NCBI GenBank assembly: GCA_021794835.1
Contig: JAJYQA010000022.1
Location: 1 to 64,000 of the forward strand
Reading direction: 5' to 3'
Source of the DNA: Actinomycetes bacterium
GTDB lineage: Bacteria; Actinomycetota; Aquicultoria; Aquicultorales; Aquicultoraceae
DNA length: 64,000 nt
This document shows, piece after piece, positions 1 to 8,059 of the stretch (positions are counted from its first letter, which is position 1; every line of letters begins with the position of its first letter). A program made the position numbers and the translations under genes. The notes beneath the pieces were generated by a model. That model saw nothing but the letters and a program-made list of their open reading frames with translations. It searched no databases and was not told the DNA's origin.

Positions 1-286
1 CTTCTGTTGCGGTTTTTCCTGACAAACATGCATTAATCATACCTTGCAGCACCCAAATTTCAAGCCTCTATACCTTTTGAGCAGCGCTTATTGTTTTAAA
101 AAAGTGGGGGTGCGGAAGTCAGGAAAGATAGTGTACTTTATTTATTATTAATGTAGTGCAGAAGACAGGAGGGCAAAGATCAGGGCAAACAGCAGCTTAT
201 TGAGTTTATTTGCGGCGAGATTATTGTTTAAGGTTCGTTAAGCCGATAAAAATAGTATTGGATTTGTTACTGCTATTGTTGGTGAC

Positions 287-306
287 CTGTCAATTATAAT
301 TGACAG
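287..306. repeat. Perfect 20-bp palindrome over a promoter -35 box
   Basis: The sequence CTGTCAATTATAATTGACAG equals its own reverse complement. Its right half supplies the TTGACA hexamer (300-305) of a candidate promoter, so a dimeric protein bound here would block that promoter. An operator role is inferred; no regulator is encoded next to it. Confidence 0.6.
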
Positions 307-329
307 CTTTCTAATTTAAGAGGTAAAAT
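300..329 (+). promoter_or_regulatory. Candidate sigma-70 type promoter for a small RNA
   Basis: TTGACA at 300-305 and TAAAAT at 324-329 are 18 bp apart, matching the housekeeping consensus at 6/6 and 5/6. The predicted transcription start is near 336. No coding region follows on this strand before a strong terminator at 365-385, so the product would be a short RNA. Confidence 0.5.
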
Positions 330-335
330 AAATAT

Positions 336-385
336 CGGATCGGGGTGTCCCCGGTCGGCAAAGGGTCTTCGAAAGAAGACTTTTT
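336..385 (+). ncRNA. Candidate small RNA of about 50 nt
   Basis: A promoter (300-329), a hairpin (GATCGGGG at 338-345, loop TGT, CCCCGGTC at 349-356, with one G-U pair) and an intrinsic terminator (365-385) follow one another with no room for a protein. The transcript would end just short of the stop codon of the opposing DUF3800 gene, whose mRNA 3' end could be antisense to it. I do not recognise it as a known RNA family. The assignment rests on layout only; alternatively the hairpins are the tail of a transcription unit that starts left of the window. Confidence 0.4.
365..385 (+). terminator. Intrinsic terminator
   Basis: GTCTTC (365-370), loop GAAA, GAAGAC (375-380) form a perfect 6-bp stem with a GNRA-type loop, followed by TTTTT. 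The U-run lies on the plus strand only, so it serves rightward transcription (the candidate small RNA, or a gene left of the window). Confidence 0.7.
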
Positions 386-390
386 GTTGT

Positions 391-1131
391 TTATGGAAAG
401 ATTTTTAGACCCCACCCACCAAATTCACCGTCTTTGTTACTATAAATCTTGTCCTTTATAATGCTAAACGGGATATACGATTCAGTTGGATTTATTATAA
501 AACGGGCAAGCGGATAAGCGCATAGGTCAGCTACCTGTAATCCGGCGATATTCTCACGCTTGGCATGGAATTTAAACTCCTTGATGCGCTTTGCAAAGCG
601 GTCGCTTGAAATATAGTATGTGCCAGTGTCGATGACCGAATTATAATGCGCAAGCAATTGTCGATCTTCTTTCTTGCCACGCTTCTCAACCTTAATCTTA
701 ACGTTCGAATTTCGATCAAGACCATCTAAACAAAAGACAAGCCTTTCAAGTATGAACGAGAGAGACAGAGCATATGGGTCTTTGGCACCCTTACCATATC
801 GAATTATATAATCTTTCTTGTTAATTCCTGCGCCGATAATTGTGTGTTCGCTGCTTCCAAGGGTTAAGTTGAGTTCGTCGTAAAAGACCTTCTTTTTATC
901 CAGATCGAATAAAACCTGAAATGCACCCTCACATTTTCGTATGTCGCGTGAGTGAAGAATAACCGCCTCCGAACCGAAGAACTTAAGCTTTAAACTATCA
1001 AGGCGCATCTCAAGCGTACGCAAAATATCTCCGTGGATCAGGCAACCGCAAAGAAGAAAAACCGGGAAATTCTCATCTATAAAAGATAGACCATGGTCAC
1101 CTGTTTCATCTAAAAAGAAATAATATAGCAT
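391..1131 (-). CDS. DUF3800 domain-containing protein
   Basis: A 246-residue protein with the N-terminal acidic motif LDETGDHG (residues 7-14) typical of DUF3800 proteins. Further acidic residues and a C-terminal QVADLCAYPLAR segment also fit the family. DUF3800 proteins are widespread, often sit on phages or genomic islands, and lack an agreed biochemical role. The start ATG lies 17 nt from a -10-like box (TATAAT on the minus strand, 1153-1148), within a divergent promoter region shared with ecfA1. It is unlike its housekeeping neighbours and splits the usual link between ribosomal-protein genes and ecfA, so it is probably an acquired gene. No function is claimed. Confidence 0.75.
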   Translation of the reverse strand: MLYYFFLDETGDHGLSFIDENFPVFLLCGCLIHGDILRTLEMRLDSLKLKFFGSEAVILHSRDIRKCEGAFQVLFDLDKKKVFYDELNLTLGSSEHTIIGAGINKKDYIIRYGKGAKDPYALSLSFILERLVFCLDGLDRNSNVKIKVEKRGKKEDRQLLAHYNSVIDTGTYYISSDRFAKRIKEFKFHAKRENIAGLQVADLCAYPLARFIINPTESYIPFSIIKDKIYSNKDGEFGGWGLKIFP

Positions 1132-1147
1132 AAGACCAGAATAACGT

Positions 1148-1216
1148 ATTATAAGCGTTAAGTGAACGTGTAACTAGTGGCTCATCTAGGCTAGTTACAC
1201 GTTCACATAATATAAT
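1148..1216. promoter_or_regulatory. Divergent promoter region with perfect 16-bp inverted repeat
   Basis: GTGAACGTGTAACTAG (1162-1177) and its exact reverse complement CTAGTTACACGTTCAC (1191-1206) flank a 13-bp spacer. The repeat lies between a leftward -10 box (TATAAT on the minus strand, 1153-1148, towards the DUF3800 gene) and a rightward -10 box (TATAAT, 1211-1216, towards ecfA1). The arms occupy both -35 regions, and no good -35 hexamers are visible there. This looks like an operator or activator site controlling both directions; it could also form a hairpin in RNA. The regulator is unknown. Confidence 0.5.
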
Positions 1217-1274
1217 GGGTATGGTTTACATTTTTATCCCGAAATCATGTAAAGATTGTGAAGGTTGAAACTCA

Positions 1275-2093
1275 ATGATCGAATTCAAAAATGTCTCTTA
1301 CCACTACGGTAAAGAAAAAGAAAAAACCACTGCTCTCAAAAACATCGGCCTCGCCGTAAATGAGGGCGAGTTTGTCGCTATCCTTGGCCCAAACGGCTCA
1401 GGAAAATCCACCCTTGCTCGGCATATGAATGGACTCTTAATCCCATCGCAGGGAGAGGTTCTGGTAGATGGCCTGTCTACGCGTGAATCAGGTGTACTAT
1501 GGCATATCCATCAACAGGTCGGTATGGTATTCCAAAATCCGGATAACCAGATAATCGCAACAAGTGTTGAAGACGATATCGCCTTCGGTCCTGAGAATCT
1601 TGGCCTTGATCCCAAGGAGATAAGAGAGCGCGTTGATGAGGCTCTTGAGATAGTTGGTATGCAGAGCTATGCCAGGCATGAGCCCCATATGCTCTCCGGC
1701 GGGCAAAAGCAAAGGGTGGCCGTCGCGGGTGCCCTTGCGATGAGACCAAAGTACCTTGTCGTTGACGAAGCGACCTCGATGCTTGACCCGAGGGCAAGCT
1801 CAAGCATGCTTGAGTCGCTGAAGCGGCTAAATAAAGATTACGGCATAACGGTTGTAAATATTACTCACATCCCAGACGAGGCTGTTTTGGCGGACAGGGT
1901 TCTTATTCTATTTGAGGGAAGAATAGTAAAAGACGGTCCACCCCAAGAGGTCTTTTTAGACTTAAATGAGCTGAGGGAAGTTGGCGTAGGTGCCCCCAAA
2001 GCAAGGCAGATTGCGGAAGAGTTGATCGCGTCTGGGATAAACCTGCCGCGCTCAATTCTTACTATAGATGAACTGGTGAGCGATTTATGTTAG
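1275..2093 (+). CDS. ecfA1: ECF transporter ATPase EcfA1
   Basis: ATP-binding subunit (272 aa) of an energy-coupling factor transporter, which powers uptake of vitamins or metal ions on behalf of separate substrate-binding S components. Visible ABC motifs are Walker A GPNGSGKST (residues 38-46), a Q-loop in VFQNPDNQ, the signature LSGGQKQR (about residue 140), and Walker B VVDEAT with a following D-loop. The switch histidine is in NITHIPDEA. The start ATG follows GAAGG at a suitable distance. The gene overlaps ecfA2 by 7 bp, and ecfT follows, giving the usual A1-A2-T module. No S component lies nearby, so this is probably a shared group II module serving unlinked S genes. Confidence 0.93.
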   Translation: MIEFKNVSYHYGKEKEKTTALKNIGLAVNEGEFVAILGPNGSGKSTLARHMNGLLIPSQGEVLVDGLSTRESGVLWHIHQQVGMVFQNPDNQIIATSVEDDIAFGPENLGLDPKEIRERVDEALEIVGMQSYARHEPHMLSGGQKQRVAVAGALAMRPKYLVVDEATSMLDPRASSSMLESLKRLNKDYGITVVNITHIPDEAVLADRVLILFEGRIVKDGPPQEVFLDLNELREVGVGAPKARQIAEELIASGINLPRSILTIDELVSDLC

Positions 2094-2944
2094 TTGAGAT
2101 GGCTGGAGTTGGTTTTACTTACATGCCCGGCACCCCGTTTGAGCAAGTGGCCCTTAAAAGTATCGACTTAAGTATCAGCGAGGGCGAGTTTATCGGCTTA
2201 ATCGGACCGACCGGCTCAGGAAAATCCACTTTAATACAGCATCTAAACGGTCTTTTAACTCCCACTGAGGGTAAGATTATATTTAGAGGACAAGAGGTCG
2301 GTAAGGATATCGAGCTGCACTCGGCTCAGAAAGAAATCGGACTGGTTTTCCAGTTTCCCGAGACCCAGCTTTTTGCCGAAACCGTTGCTAAAGACATCGC
2401 CTTTGGCCCCAAAAATCTTGGTCTGCCCGTTAATGAGGTAGAATCAAGGGTGAGGGAGGCGATCGAGAGTGTCGGTCTTGATTATAGGCTCTATGCCCGA
2501 AGATCACCTTTTGGTCTAAGCGGCGGTGAAAAACGCCTTGTCGCTATTGCCGGCGTTCTTGCGACGAAACCGCGCTTGCTTATCCTTGACGAGCCTTTAA
2601 GTGGCTTGGACCTTTGGGGAAAGACTAAGGTTATGCAGGCCATAAGCAAGCTTAACAAAAATGGGGCGGCGGTAGTTCTTGTGGCGCACGACATGGACGA
2701 GATTGTCGAGCATGTCGGGCGGGTTATCGTCTTAAACGAGGGCCGGGTTGCGTTAGACGATAAACCTGAGGTGGTTTTTACTCAGATCGATTACTTAAGA
2801 AGAATTGGCCTGGACGTCCCAAAGACAGTTGAGCTATTTATTAAGTTAAAAGAGCGCGGATTTGATATCGCACCCAAATCCTTTAACTTGCGTATAGTGA
2901 TTAATACGGTGCTTGCGTTAGCTAGGGAGGGGCAATGTCTGTAG
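2087..2944 (+). CDS. ecfA2: ECF transporter ATPase EcfA2
   Basis: Second ATPase (285 aa) of the energy-coupling factor module; EcfA1 and EcfA2 form a heterodimer that docks on EcfT. Walker A is GPTGSGKST, the signature is LSGGEKRLVAIAG, Walker B is LLILDEPLSGLD, and the switch histidine is in VLVAHDMDE. VFQFPETQLF is the Q-loop form typical of EcfA2. It starts inside the end of ecfA1 and overlaps ecfT by 10 bp, so the three genes are probably translationally coupled. The membrane location is peripheral, on the cytoplasmic face. Confidence 0.93.
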   Translation: MLVEMAGVGFTYMPGTPFEQVALKSIDLSISEGEFIGLIGPTGSGKSTLIQHLNGLLTPTEGKIIFRGQEVGKDIELHSAQKEIGLVFQFPETQLFAETVAKDIAFGPKNLGLPVNEVESRVREAIESVGLDYRLYARRSPFGLSGGEKRLVAIAGVLATKPRLLILDEPLSGLDLWGKTKVMQAISKLNKNGAAVVLVAHDMDEIVEHVGRVIVLNEGRVALDDKPEVVFTQIDYLRRIGLDVPKTVELFIKLKERGFDIAPKSFNLRIVINTVLALAREGQCL

Positions 2945-3702
2945 GAGCTAGTTTTATCACCGGTCAATATTACCCTTCAGGCTCGCTCGTCCACCGCGCC
3001 GACCCGCGCGTGAAGCTGCTTATTGTCGTCACTTTTGCGCTTGCCGTGTTTTTAGTTAAAAATTTTACCGGCTTTGCCGCTATCGTTGTTCTTCTTGGCT
3101 TTTTTATATATCTAAGCAGGCTTCCAGCTATTCTTACATTAAAAGGAGTCAGGCCGCTCTTTTTTATACTGGCATTTACTTTGCTGATCCACCTTGGGAC
3201 AAGGGACGGATTGAGAACTGGTCTATTTGTTGACCTGCGCCTGATTATTTTAGTTGTCGGCGCGTCGTTTTTAACACTTACTTCGACTCCGGTTGAGCTA
3301 ACCGATGCCATTGAGAGCCTTCTATCGCCACTAAAAAGAATAGGTATCCCATCACACGAGCTGGCCATGATGATGACGATCGCCTTGAGATTTATACCTA
3401 CGCTTTCTGTCGAGGCCAATAAGATAATAAAGGCGCAAACGGCAAGGGGTGCGAGGTTCGACTCGAAAAATCCTTTGACTCGGGCCAGAAGCTTTACCCC
3501 GATACTTGTGCCGCTGTTTGTAAACGTTTTCCGCAGGGCGGACGAGCTTGCCGAGGCCATGGAGGCGCGTGCCTACCACGGCGGTGATGGCAGAACCAGG
3601 ATGCGTGAGCTTAAGATGAGGCCGGGCGATTGGGTCGGCTTTGTCATGGCGATAATATTGCTTGCGGGGATGGTTTGGGTCGGTAGGATGCCGATCTTTT
3701 AG
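2935..3702 (+). CDS. ecfT: ECF transporter transmembrane subunit EcfT
   Basis: Integral membrane coupling subunit (255 aa) that links the two ATPases to interchangeable S components. Hydrophobic segments lie near residues 30-65, 75-95 and 100-120, and one closes the protein at 235-250. The two Ala-Arg-Gly type coupling motifs are visible as AQTARGARF and AMEARAYHGG; these helices contact the ATPases. A strong GGGAGGGG ribosome binding site sits just before the ATG. It is the third gene of the ecfA1-ecfA2-ecfT operon, with truA about 110 bp downstream across a repeat-bearing gap. Confidence 0.92.
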   Translation: MSVGASFITGQYYPSGSLVHRADPRVKLLIVVTFALAVFLVKNFTGFAAIVVLLGFFIYLSRLPAILTLKGVRPLFFILAFTLLIHLGTRDGLRTGLFVDLRLIILVVGASFLTLTSTPVELTDAIESLLSPLKRIGIPSHELAMMMTIALRFIPTLSVEANKIIKAQTARGARFDSKNPLTRARSFTPILVPLFVNVFRRADELAEAMEARAYHGGDGRTRMRELKMRPGDWVGFVMAIILLAGMVWVGRMPIF

Positions 3703-3800
3703 ATTGTCGATTTACAATTTACGATTGTCAAATTAAAAACCGGCGAAATGGTCAAAGAGTGAAAGGAGATCGTCGTTCTGAGCGAAGTCGAGGGGTCTTA
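3703..3800. repeat. Intergenic modular repeat, copy A
   Basis: The gap between ecfT and truA holds a TTTACAATTTACGATTGTC type module (from 3703) and a GTCGTTCTGAGCGAAGTCGA type module (3772-3800). Related modules in the same order lie at 37855-37966 and 54442-54545, and in part at 55780-55850. No coding potential is seen. Confidence 0.55.
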
Positions 3801-3814
3801 ATGAAGGATAAGCA

Positions 3815-4600
3815 ATGGGAAATAAATTACGCAATATCAAATTAACTCTAGAATACGACGGCACGAACTATAGTGGATGGCAGAAGCAAGAAAAGCAGGA
3901 CGTGCGCACACTTCAGGCAACGATTGAGACCGCCTTAAGTACTCTACTTGGCGAGACGATTGATACCAACATTGCCGGGCGCACTGATGCCGGTGTGCAT
4001 GCTTTCAGCCAAGTGCTAAATTTCAAAACCTCATCGGATATGTCCATCCGGCGAATCCCCTATTCTCTAAATGCGCTTTTGCCCGAGGATATTGCGGCAA
4101 AAGAGGCCGCAGAGGTCGTTATGGATTTTGATGCCAGGCGTAATCCTAGATGGCGCGAATACCATTACTACATCCTAAACCGTCCCTACCGCACGGTCTT
4201 CGCGGATAGATTTGTCCACCATGAGACAAGGTCTCTAGATATTGAGGCAATGGACAAAGCAGTGCGCTATCTCATAGGCCGGCATGATTTTACTTCTTTT
4301 TGCGTTTCGCAGAGTACGGCCATCGAAAATCCGGTAAGGACCGTCCTTGAAGCATCCTGCCAGACATCCAATGATATAGTATGGTTTGGAGAGCCCCTCG
4401 ATGGTCTGATAGCCATTAAGGTATGTGCCCACGCGTTTCTTCATAACATGGTGCGCATTATTGCGGGGACCGCAATCGATGTCGGTTTAGGTATCTTATC
4501 CCCGCAGGATATTCCATCCATTCTTAAGGCGAAAGACCGCACAAAGGCAGGAAAAACCGCTCCAGCCAAAGGTCTCACGCTAGTCAAAGTGCAGTACTAA
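3815..4600 (+). CDS. truA: tRNA pseudouridine(38-40) synthase TruA
   Basis: Isomerises uridines 38, 39 and 40 in the anticodon arm of many tRNAs to pseudouridine, without a cofactor. The catalytic aspartate is in the family motif AGRTDAGVHA (near residues 55-65), and the conserved N-terminal YDGTNYSGWQ and the FHNMVRI-like segment HNMVRIIAGT are present. At 261 residues it is of normal length. It follows ecfT, as in many Gram-positive genomes where truA ends the ecfA-ecfT unit, but here a 112-bp repeat-bearing gap separates them. Confidence 0.95.
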   Translation: MGNKLRNIKLTLEYDGTNYSGWQKQEKQDVRTLQATIETALSTLLGETIDTNIAGRTDAGVHAFSQVLNFKTSSDMSIRRIPYSLNALLPEDIAAKEAAEVVMDFDARRNPRWREYHYYILNRPYRTVFADRFVHHETRSLDIEAMDKAVRYLIGRHDFTSFCVSQSTAIENPVRTVLEASCQTSNDIVWFGEPLDGLIAIKVCAHAFLHNMVRIIAGTAIDVGLGILSPQDIPSILKAKDRTKAGKTAPAKGLTLVKVQY

Positions 4601-4615
4601 AGTGCCAAGGTGTCA

Positions 4616-4645
4616 TTGACATTACCGCTCGCCGGGTGCTAAATT
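4616..4645 (+). promoter_or_regulatory. hrcA promoter
   Basis: TTGACA (4616-4621) and TAAATT (4640-4645) are 18 bp apart. The expected transcription start near 4652 falls inside the CIRCE operator, so HrcA binding would block initiation. Confidence 0.55.
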
Positions 4646-4649
4646 TATT

Positions 4650-4676
4650 TTAGCACTCTGTCAATGAGAGTGCTAA
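4650..4676. promoter_or_regulatory. CIRCE operator (HrcA binding site)
   Basis: TTAGCACTC (4650-4658), a 9-bp spacer, and GAGTGCTAA (4668-4676) match the CIRCE consensus exactly, including arm and spacer length. CIRCE is the binding site of the heat-shock repressor HrcA, which is encoded immediately downstream, so hrcA is autoregulated. Its right arm ends 11 bp before the hrcA start codon and abuts the ribosome binding site AGAGG. Confidence 0.97.
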
Positions 4677-4687
4677 AGAGGTAAAAA

Positions 4688-5710
4688 ATGCTTGATACGA
4701 GAAAAAAAGCAATACTATTTGTAGCAGTTCAGGAATATGTTCTTACGGCGGAGCCGGTAAGTTCACAGAAGCTCGTCGAAAAATACCAGCTTGGAGTAAG
4801 CTCGGCAACCGTTAGGAACGAGCTTGCAGTGCTTGAGGATATGGGGTATTTACGTCAGCCCCATACCTCAGCCGGGCGTATCCCTACAGATATAGCTTAC
4901 CGTTACTATGTTGACAGTACTGCTGATAAACCAGGCCTGACCACCCAGGAGGAAAAATCCATTATAAAGCTCTTCTCGGCCCTAAATAAAGAGATGGAAG
5001 GGCTCCTGCAGGAAACGACAAGCATTCTTTCAAAGCTTACCAACTATATCGCGGTTGTTATGTCACCATCCTTTAAAAGAAGTTTACTAAAGCATGTCGA
5101 CCTTGTCTTGCTCTCACCCCGGCACATCCTGCTGGTTTTAATTATGGACAAGGGCCAGGTTCTAAAGCGCACTGTGGGTATTGAGACAAATGGGCAAAGT
5201 ATCGACGTTATAGAACATCTACTAAATGAAAGGTTGCAGAGTTTAGGCTCGCAGGAGATATTAAGCCTTAAAGACGGCATTATTCTTTCTGATCAAGAAT
5301 TAACAAGACTTATCCAGACTCTAATCGATAAGATAGTGGATATCATGGTAAGCGAAGATAAGGAGCGCGTGTTCTTGGGCGGTACTACGAGCATCCTTGG
5401 CCAACCCGAGTTTGAAGACTTGCATAAGGTGCAGTCACTTTTAAACTCGCTTGAACATGGGTATCGACTCCTTCAGTGGCTGGAGGATTCCTACAAAAGC
5501 GAGAAGGTTATTGTAAGGATAGGGTCTGAGAACGCCGATGATGAGATTAAAGACTGCACCGTTATTGCGAGCAGCTACCAGATAGACGGTGAAAGCCTTG
5601 GTGCACTTGGCATAATCGGGCCGACCCGGATGAACTATGCCCGTGCCATCTCCGCCGTTGAATTCATCGCTGACAATTTGACCAAGGCTTTAAATGAATT
5701 AAGATCTTAG
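4688..5710 (+). CDS. hrcA: Heat-inducible transcription repressor HrcA
   Basis: A 340-residue repressor of class I heat-shock genes that binds CIRCE and depends on GroEL for activity. The N-terminal winged-helix domain shows the family signature SSATVRNELAVLEDMGYLRQ, then PHTSAGRIPTDIAYRYYV; the GAF-like core and inserted dimerisation domain fill the rest. A perfect CIRCE lies upstream. The usual next genes grpE and dnaK are absent, and dnaJ follows after about 270 bp of repeat-bearing sequence. Length is normal for the family. Confidence 0.96.
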   Translation: MLDTRKKAILFVAVQEYVLTAEPVSSQKLVEKYQLGVSSATVRNELAVLEDMGYLRQPHTSAGRIPTDIAYRYYVDSTADKPGLTTQEEKSIIKLFSALNKEMEGLLQETTSILSKLTNYIAVVMSPSFKRSLLKHVDLVLLSPRHILLVLIMDKGQVLKRTVGIETNGQSIDVIEHLLNERLQSLGSQEILSLKDGIILSDQELTRLIQTLIDKIVDIMVSEDKERVFLGGTTSILGQPEFEDLHKVQSLLNSLEHGYRLLQWLEDSYKSEKVIVRIGSENADDEIKDCTVIASSYQIDGESLGALGIIGPTRMNYARAISAVEFIADNLTKALNELRS

Positions 5711-5977
5711 CGGTGAACCGGAATAAGTTAGGGCCCAGGTTCAGAAGAAGGCCAAAAGGCGAAGAGTAAGCTAATAGCCAAGTAGCCAATAGCCAATAAA
5801 AAATTTTGCTGGCGGGGTGAAATATTCTGGCTCCTGGATTCTGACCCCTGAACCAGCGTTACTTACTTTCATCCTATGAACCATGAGCTAATTTGAGGAT
5901 ATACTCTGACAAAATATTAGGCTATAATAATCGCTTGGGCGAAAATACATCAAAACTATTTGATATTGAGGTAAAAA
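5711..5977. repeat. hrcA-dnaJ gap with AGCCAATAGCC repeats and a -10-like box
   Basis: Tandem AGCCAATAGCC-type units run at 5771-5797, nearly the same string as at 42023-42051. A TATAAT hexamer at 5923-5928 may be the -10 of a separate dnaJ promoter, but no good -35 sits at the right distance. No CIRCE copy and no coding frame are seen. Confidence 0.5.
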
Positions 5978-7120
5978 ATGGCCGCTGATTATTACGAAAT
6001 ATTAGGAGTTTCAAAGACTTCAACTCAAGACGAGATAAAAAAAGCATATCGGAAGCTTGCCCGCAGGTATCATCCTGACGTCAACAAGGACGATCCTGGG
6101 GCCGAGTCCAAATTTAAAGAGATAAACGAGGCCTACGAGGTTCTAAGCGATCCGGATAAGCGCCGTAACTACGACACGTTCGGCACCGCTAAGGGGCCGG
6201 CCTTCGGTGGCGGTGGCTTTGATGATTTCTCGGGGTTTGGGGGTTTTGAGGGAGCGGTTGGTGATATCTTTGATATGTTCTTTGGTAACTGGCAAAACCA
6301 GGGAGCGAGAACAAGGAGTAGCGCCCAGCGTGGCTCTGATTTAAGTCTTGAGCTTACTGTTGATTTTGAAGAGGCCGTCTTCGGTGCGGAAAAAGAAGTT
6401 GAGATCGGCCGCTTGGTAAGTTGCCAAACCTGTGGTGGCTCTGGTCTTGAGCCGGGCACGAACCCCGAGGCTTGTCCAACCTGCAGGGGCGCGGGCGAGA
6501 TAAGAAACGAGCAGAGAACTGTCTTTGGCACGTTTATTAGAACAGCGCCTTGTCCTAAGTGCCAGGGCACAGGTCGGATAATTACTTCACCCTGTAAAGA
6601 CTGTAATGGTCAGGGGAGAAAGCCGGTTCACGAAAAAATCGACGTCGAGATTCCGGCTGGTGTGGACGATGGCATCACGCTAAAGCTTGCCAGTAAAGGC
6701 GAGGCCGGTTTACGTGGCGGAAGGCCGGGCGACCTGTACATCATGGTTTACGTAAAGCCGCATCCTGTTTTTGAACGTAGGGGAGTGGATCTTTTTTGCC
6801 GGCTTCCGATAACCTTCACCCAGGCGGCACTTGGCGCAGAAGTTAAAGTGCCGACTCTTGAGGGATTTGAGACGATAAAGGTTGCACCAGGAACCCAGAC
6901 CGGCACTAACTTTAAGCTAAAAGGAAAGGGTGTCCCATCACTTCACCATAAAGCCCGCGGCGATATCTTGGTCCAGGTAGTAATCGAGACACCCCGTAAG
7001 CTGACCGAGAAGCAGAGGCAGCTTTTAATCGACTTTGCCCATGAGTCGGGCGAGGATGTGTCCGAGATATCATCTGGCGGTATTCTTGGTCGCATAAAGG
7101 ACGCGTTTGGCCCTAAATAA
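5978..7120 (+). CDS. dnaJ: Molecular chaperone DnaJ
   Basis: Hsp40 co-chaperone (380 aa) that delivers unfolded proteins to DnaK and stimulates its ATPase. Domains in order are: J domain with the HPD tripeptide in RRYHPDV (about residues 32-34); a Gly/Phe-rich linker (about 75-110); the zinc-binding centre with four CxxCxGxG repeats ([32 protein letters not shown]); and C-terminal substrate-binding domains. The ribosome binding site GAGGT precedes the ATG. DnaK and GrpE are not in the window, so the usual hrcA-grpE-dnaK-dnaJ operon is split in this genome. Confidence 0.96.
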   Translation: MAADYYEILGVSKTSTQDEIKKAYRKLARRYHPDVNKDDPGAESKFKEINEAYEVLSDPDKRRNYDTFGTAKGPAFGGGGFDDFSGFGGFEGAVGDIFDMFFGNWQNQGARTRSSAQRGSDLSLELTVDFEEAVFGAEKEVEIGRLVSCQTCGGSGLEPGTNPEACPTCRGAGEIRNEQRTVFGTFIRTAPCPKCQGTGRIITSPCKDCNGQGRKPVHEKIDVEIPAGVDDGITLKLASKGEAGLRGGRPGDLYIMVYVKPHPVFERRGVDLFCRLPITFTQAALGAEVKVPTLEGFETIKVAPGTQTGTNFKLKGKGVPSLHHKARGDILVQVVIETPRKLTEKQRQLLIDFAHESGEDVSEISSGGILGRIKDAFGPK

Positions 7121-7195
7121 GGCCAAAAATCCACTGATGCTTGGGTCGAGATGGTGGGTTCGCCAAAAGGCCAAAAGGTGAACCCGGAGGGTTAT

Positions 7196-8059
7196 ATGAA
7201 TTGGCTGAAGGTAGAAGTAACCGTATCCTCAGAGGCTATTGAAGCTTTATCTCCAGCAATGCTAAGTTTAAGCCCCTCAGGTATTCAAGTCGACAGTAAG
7301 GATGGTACCGCAACTCTTATCATCTACGTCCCGGAATCCTATCCACTTGAGAATATCCAAGCCACCCTAAAAACCGCGCTGGATAAGATCAGCTCTGAAG
7401 GCCTTAACGCTGAACCTGCCGATATCAAGGTAAGCTCGATCTCCGACGAGAACTGGATTGAAAATTACCGGAAATACTTCAAACCAATTCAAATTGGCAG
7501 GTTTTTGATTAAGCCATCCTGGGAGGAAATACAAGCTCTTCCAGATGAGATAGTTATCCAGCTTGACCCGGGGCTTGCTTTTGGTACGGGCTCTCATCCA
7601 ACGACCGAAGGATGTCTTATATTTTTGCAGGAGTTTATTTACGGGGGCGAGACCGTGCTCGACCTGGGCACCGGTTCGGGGATACTTGCTATAGCGGCGG
7701 CTAAGCTTGGGGCGGGAAGGGCGATCGCAATCGACAACGATCCGCAGGCCATAGAAGTGGCAAAAAAGAATGCAGCGGAAAACAGTGTGGCTGGCAAAAT
7801 CAACTTTATGGTCGAGGATTTTGCGGATTTTAAGCCCGCCCGTGTTGATCTACTTGTTGCAAATTTAACCGCGTTTCTTATAATCAAGTTGCTGTCCGAT
7901 ATCGTACGTAAGCTTGAAGGGCTTAGAATATTTGTTGCTTCCGGTATAACCGTTGGGCAGAAAGGGCCGGTCCTGGAGGCTCTAAAAGAAAACGGCTTTG
8001 TCGCCGAAAAGATTCTTGATACCGGTGAATGGACCACTTTGGTGAGTAGACTTGGCTAA
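7196..8059 (+). CDS. prmA: Ribosomal protein L11 methyltransferase PrmA
   Basis: SAM-dependent methyltransferase that trimethylates ribosomal protein L11. The start at 7196 is chosen because GGAGGG lies 5 bp upstream and MNWLKVEV is the typical beginning; an in-frame ATG at 7151 is possible but lacks a good site. The protein has about 287 residues. It shows the PrmA signature DPGLAFGTGSHPTT and SAM motif I LDLGTGSGILAIAA. It lies in the conserved dnaJ-prmA-rsmE order and overlaps rsmE by 8 bp. Confidence 0.94.
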   Translation: MNWLKVEVTVSSEAIEALSPAMLSLSPSGIQVDSKDGTATLIIYVPESYPLENIQATLKTALDKISSEGLNAEPADIKVSSISDENWIENYRKYFKPIQIGRFLIKPSWEEIQALPDEIVIQLDPGLAFGTGSHPTTEGCLIFLQEFIYGGETVLDLGTGSGILAIAAAKLGAGRAIAIDNDPQAIEVAKKNAAENSVAGKINFMVEDFADFKPARVDLLVANLTAFLIIKLLSDIVRKLEGLRIFVASGITVGQKGPVLEALKENGFVAEKILDTGEWTTLVSRLG

